Shown piece after piece: positions 5,127 to 6,031 of a stretch of DNA of 6,031 nucleotides (positions are counted from its first letter, which is position 1; the number at the start of each line of letters is the position of its first letter). This stretch comes from Thermomicrobiales bacterium (lineage in GTDB: Bacteria; Chloroflexota; Limnocylindria; Limnocylindrales; CSP1-4). The notes beneath the pieces are model-generated. The model saw only the letters and a list, made by a program, of their open reading frames with translations. It ran no database searches and was not told the DNA's origin. Both the position numbers and the translations under genes were made by a program. Location of the stretch: contig SPCO01000099.1 in NCBI GenBank assembly GCA_004525275.1, positions 1-6,031 on the forward strand. The letters are read 5' to 3'.

Positions 5127-6031
5127 TGCCTCCACGCACATTCATCGATGCCATCCGCGAGACGCTGGCCGACGAGATGCGCCGCGACGAGTCGATCATC
5201 GTGCTTGGAGAGGACGTGGGAAAGAAGGGTGGCGTCTTCCTTGCCACCGACGGTCTGTGGGCCGAGTTCGGTGATGACCGAGTCATCGACACCCCGCTGA
5301 CCGAGTCGATGATCGTCGGCGCCTCGATCGGCGCGGCGGTCAACGGCCTTCGACCCGTCGCCGAGATCCAGTTCGCTGACTTCATCTTCCCGGCCTTCAA
5401 TCAGATCGTGTCCGAGGCGGCCCGGATGCGATATCGCTCCAACAATGGGTACGGAGTCCCGATGACCATCAGGGCCCCATACGGTGGTGGCGTCCACGGC
5501 GCGCTCTATCACTCGCAATCGGTCGAGGCGTTCTTCACCCATGTCCCCGGCCTGAAGGTCGTCGTCCCATCCACGCCCCACGACGCACGCGGTCTGCTCC
5601 GATCGTCGATCCGCGACAATGATCCCGTGCTCTTTTTCGAGCACAAGAAGATGTATCGCTCGGTCCGCGGCGATGTCCCCGATACGGACTACACCGTGCC
5701 CCTCGGGGTGGCCAAGGTCACTCACCCGGGTTCGCAGGTGACGGTCGTGGCCTACGGACTCATGGCTCACTACGCGCTGGAGGCCGCCGATCGTGTGGCC
5801 GAAGACGGGATCAGCGCAGAGGTCGTCGACCTGCGCACGCTCCGCCCGCTCGACCGGGAGACCCTGCTCGATTCCGTTCGCAAGACGGGTAAGTGCCTGG
5901 TCGTCTATGAGGACAACAAGTTCGGCGGTTATGGCGCAGAGGTCGCCGCCATCGTGGCCGAAGAGGCGTTCGACTATCTCGACGGTCCGGTCACGCGGAT
6001 CGCTGGACCGGAAGTCCCGGGCGTGCCCTAC
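5126..6031 (+). CDS. bkdAB: 2-oxo acid dehydrogenase E1 beta, branched-chain type (3' end outside window)
   Basis: 302 codons are open to the window edge; the family is usually about 325-330 residues, so only a short tail is missing. It begins at the ATG of TGATG, overlapping the E1 alpha stop by one base. The N-terminal transketolase-like pyrimidine domain shows VLGEDVGKKGGVF (26-38), TPLTES (56-61), whose E60 is at the position of the Glu that activates thiamine diphosphate, FADFIFPA (83-90), RYRSNN (102-107), APYGGGVHGALYHSQS (117-132, H129 at the conserved active-site position) and PST (148-150). The C-terminal transketolase domain starts near 200 and includes AEVVDLRTLRPLD (231-243) and AGPEVPGVPY (293-302). 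Similarity to the Bacillus BkdAB pattern (GGVF, MRYRSNN, GGGVHGALYHSQSVEA, DPVLFFEHK) is strong over the whole length. It forms the E1 heterotetramer with the preceding gene. The E2 acyltransferase gene is expected next, beyond the edge. Confidence 0.94.
   Translation, partial: MPPRTFIDAIRETLADEMRRDESIIVLGEDVGKKGGVFLATDGLWAEFGDDRVIDTPLTESMIVGASIGAAVNGLRPVAEIQFADFIFPAFNQIVSEAARMRYRSNNGYGVPMTIRAPYGGGVHGALYHSQSVEAFFTHVPGLKVVVPSTPHDARGLLRSSIRDNDPVLFFEHKKMYRSVRGDVPDTDYTVPLGVAKVTHPGSQVTVVAYGLMAHYALEAADRVAEDGISAEVVDLRTLRPLDRETLLDSVRKTGKCLVVYEDNKFGGYGAEVAAIVAEEAFDYLDGPVTRIAGPEVPGVPY

Noticed and set aside
4870..5770. Long minus-strand open frames opposite the E1 genes
   Set aside because: They are antisense shadows of bkdAA and bkdAB, with no RBS or conserved motifs seen.

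Overview
The window is a high-GC bacterial chromosome segment (GC clearly above 60% by eye) carrying ordinary, intact genes. Codon use is GC-rich throughout, I saw no mobile elements, CRISPR arrays or complete RNA genes, and nothing suggests recent transfer. Candidate promoters with almost no 5' leader, a Bacillus-like order of branched-chain dehydrogenase genes, and a divergent PlsY and PhoX-like protein would all fit Chloroflexota or Actinomycetota. The sequence alone does not settle the phylum; Chloroflexota is my preferred guess, held loosely.

Layout. Positions 1-202 are non-coding and hold a possible promoter and a strong Shine-Dalgarno. A plus-strand gene (203-1822) encodes a secreted protein resembling the PhoX/DUF839 phosphatase family, with a Sec-type signal peptide and a single cysteine in a PhoX-like motif. 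A 14-bp stem-loop (1843-1876) separates it from a convergent minus-strand gene, plsY (1895-2545), which encodes the membrane glycerol-3-phosphate acyltransferase of phospholipid synthesis. The 96-bp divergent region 2546-2641 is compact: it has promoter-like elements facing both ways, a perfect 8-bp inverted repeat touching both, and a 10-codon mini-ORF just before the next gene.

From 2642 to the window end lies a plus-strand operon for a 2-oxo acid dehydrogenase complex: dihydrolipoyl dehydrogenase (E3), E1 alpha, and E1 beta (cut by the window end at codon 302). The order E3-E1alpha-E1beta matches lpdV-bkdAA-bkdAB of the Bacillus bkd operon, and both E1 subunits carry branched-chain-type sequence signatures. 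The E2 acyltransferase gene (bkdB) is expected just beyond the right edge. Together these enzymes would oxidatively decarboxylate branched-chain 2-oxo acids, and possibly pyruvate, to acyl-CoAs. Such acyl-CoAs can prime branched fatty acids, and PlsY acts downstream in lipid assembly, so the divergent pair is linked metabolically, though co-regulation is only inferred.

I did not find a clearly undescribed system. The points most worth a second look are the divergent control region (inverted repeat, near-leaderless promoters, in-frame mini-ORF before lpd), the substituted motifs in PlsY, and the non-Tat PhoX-like protein.
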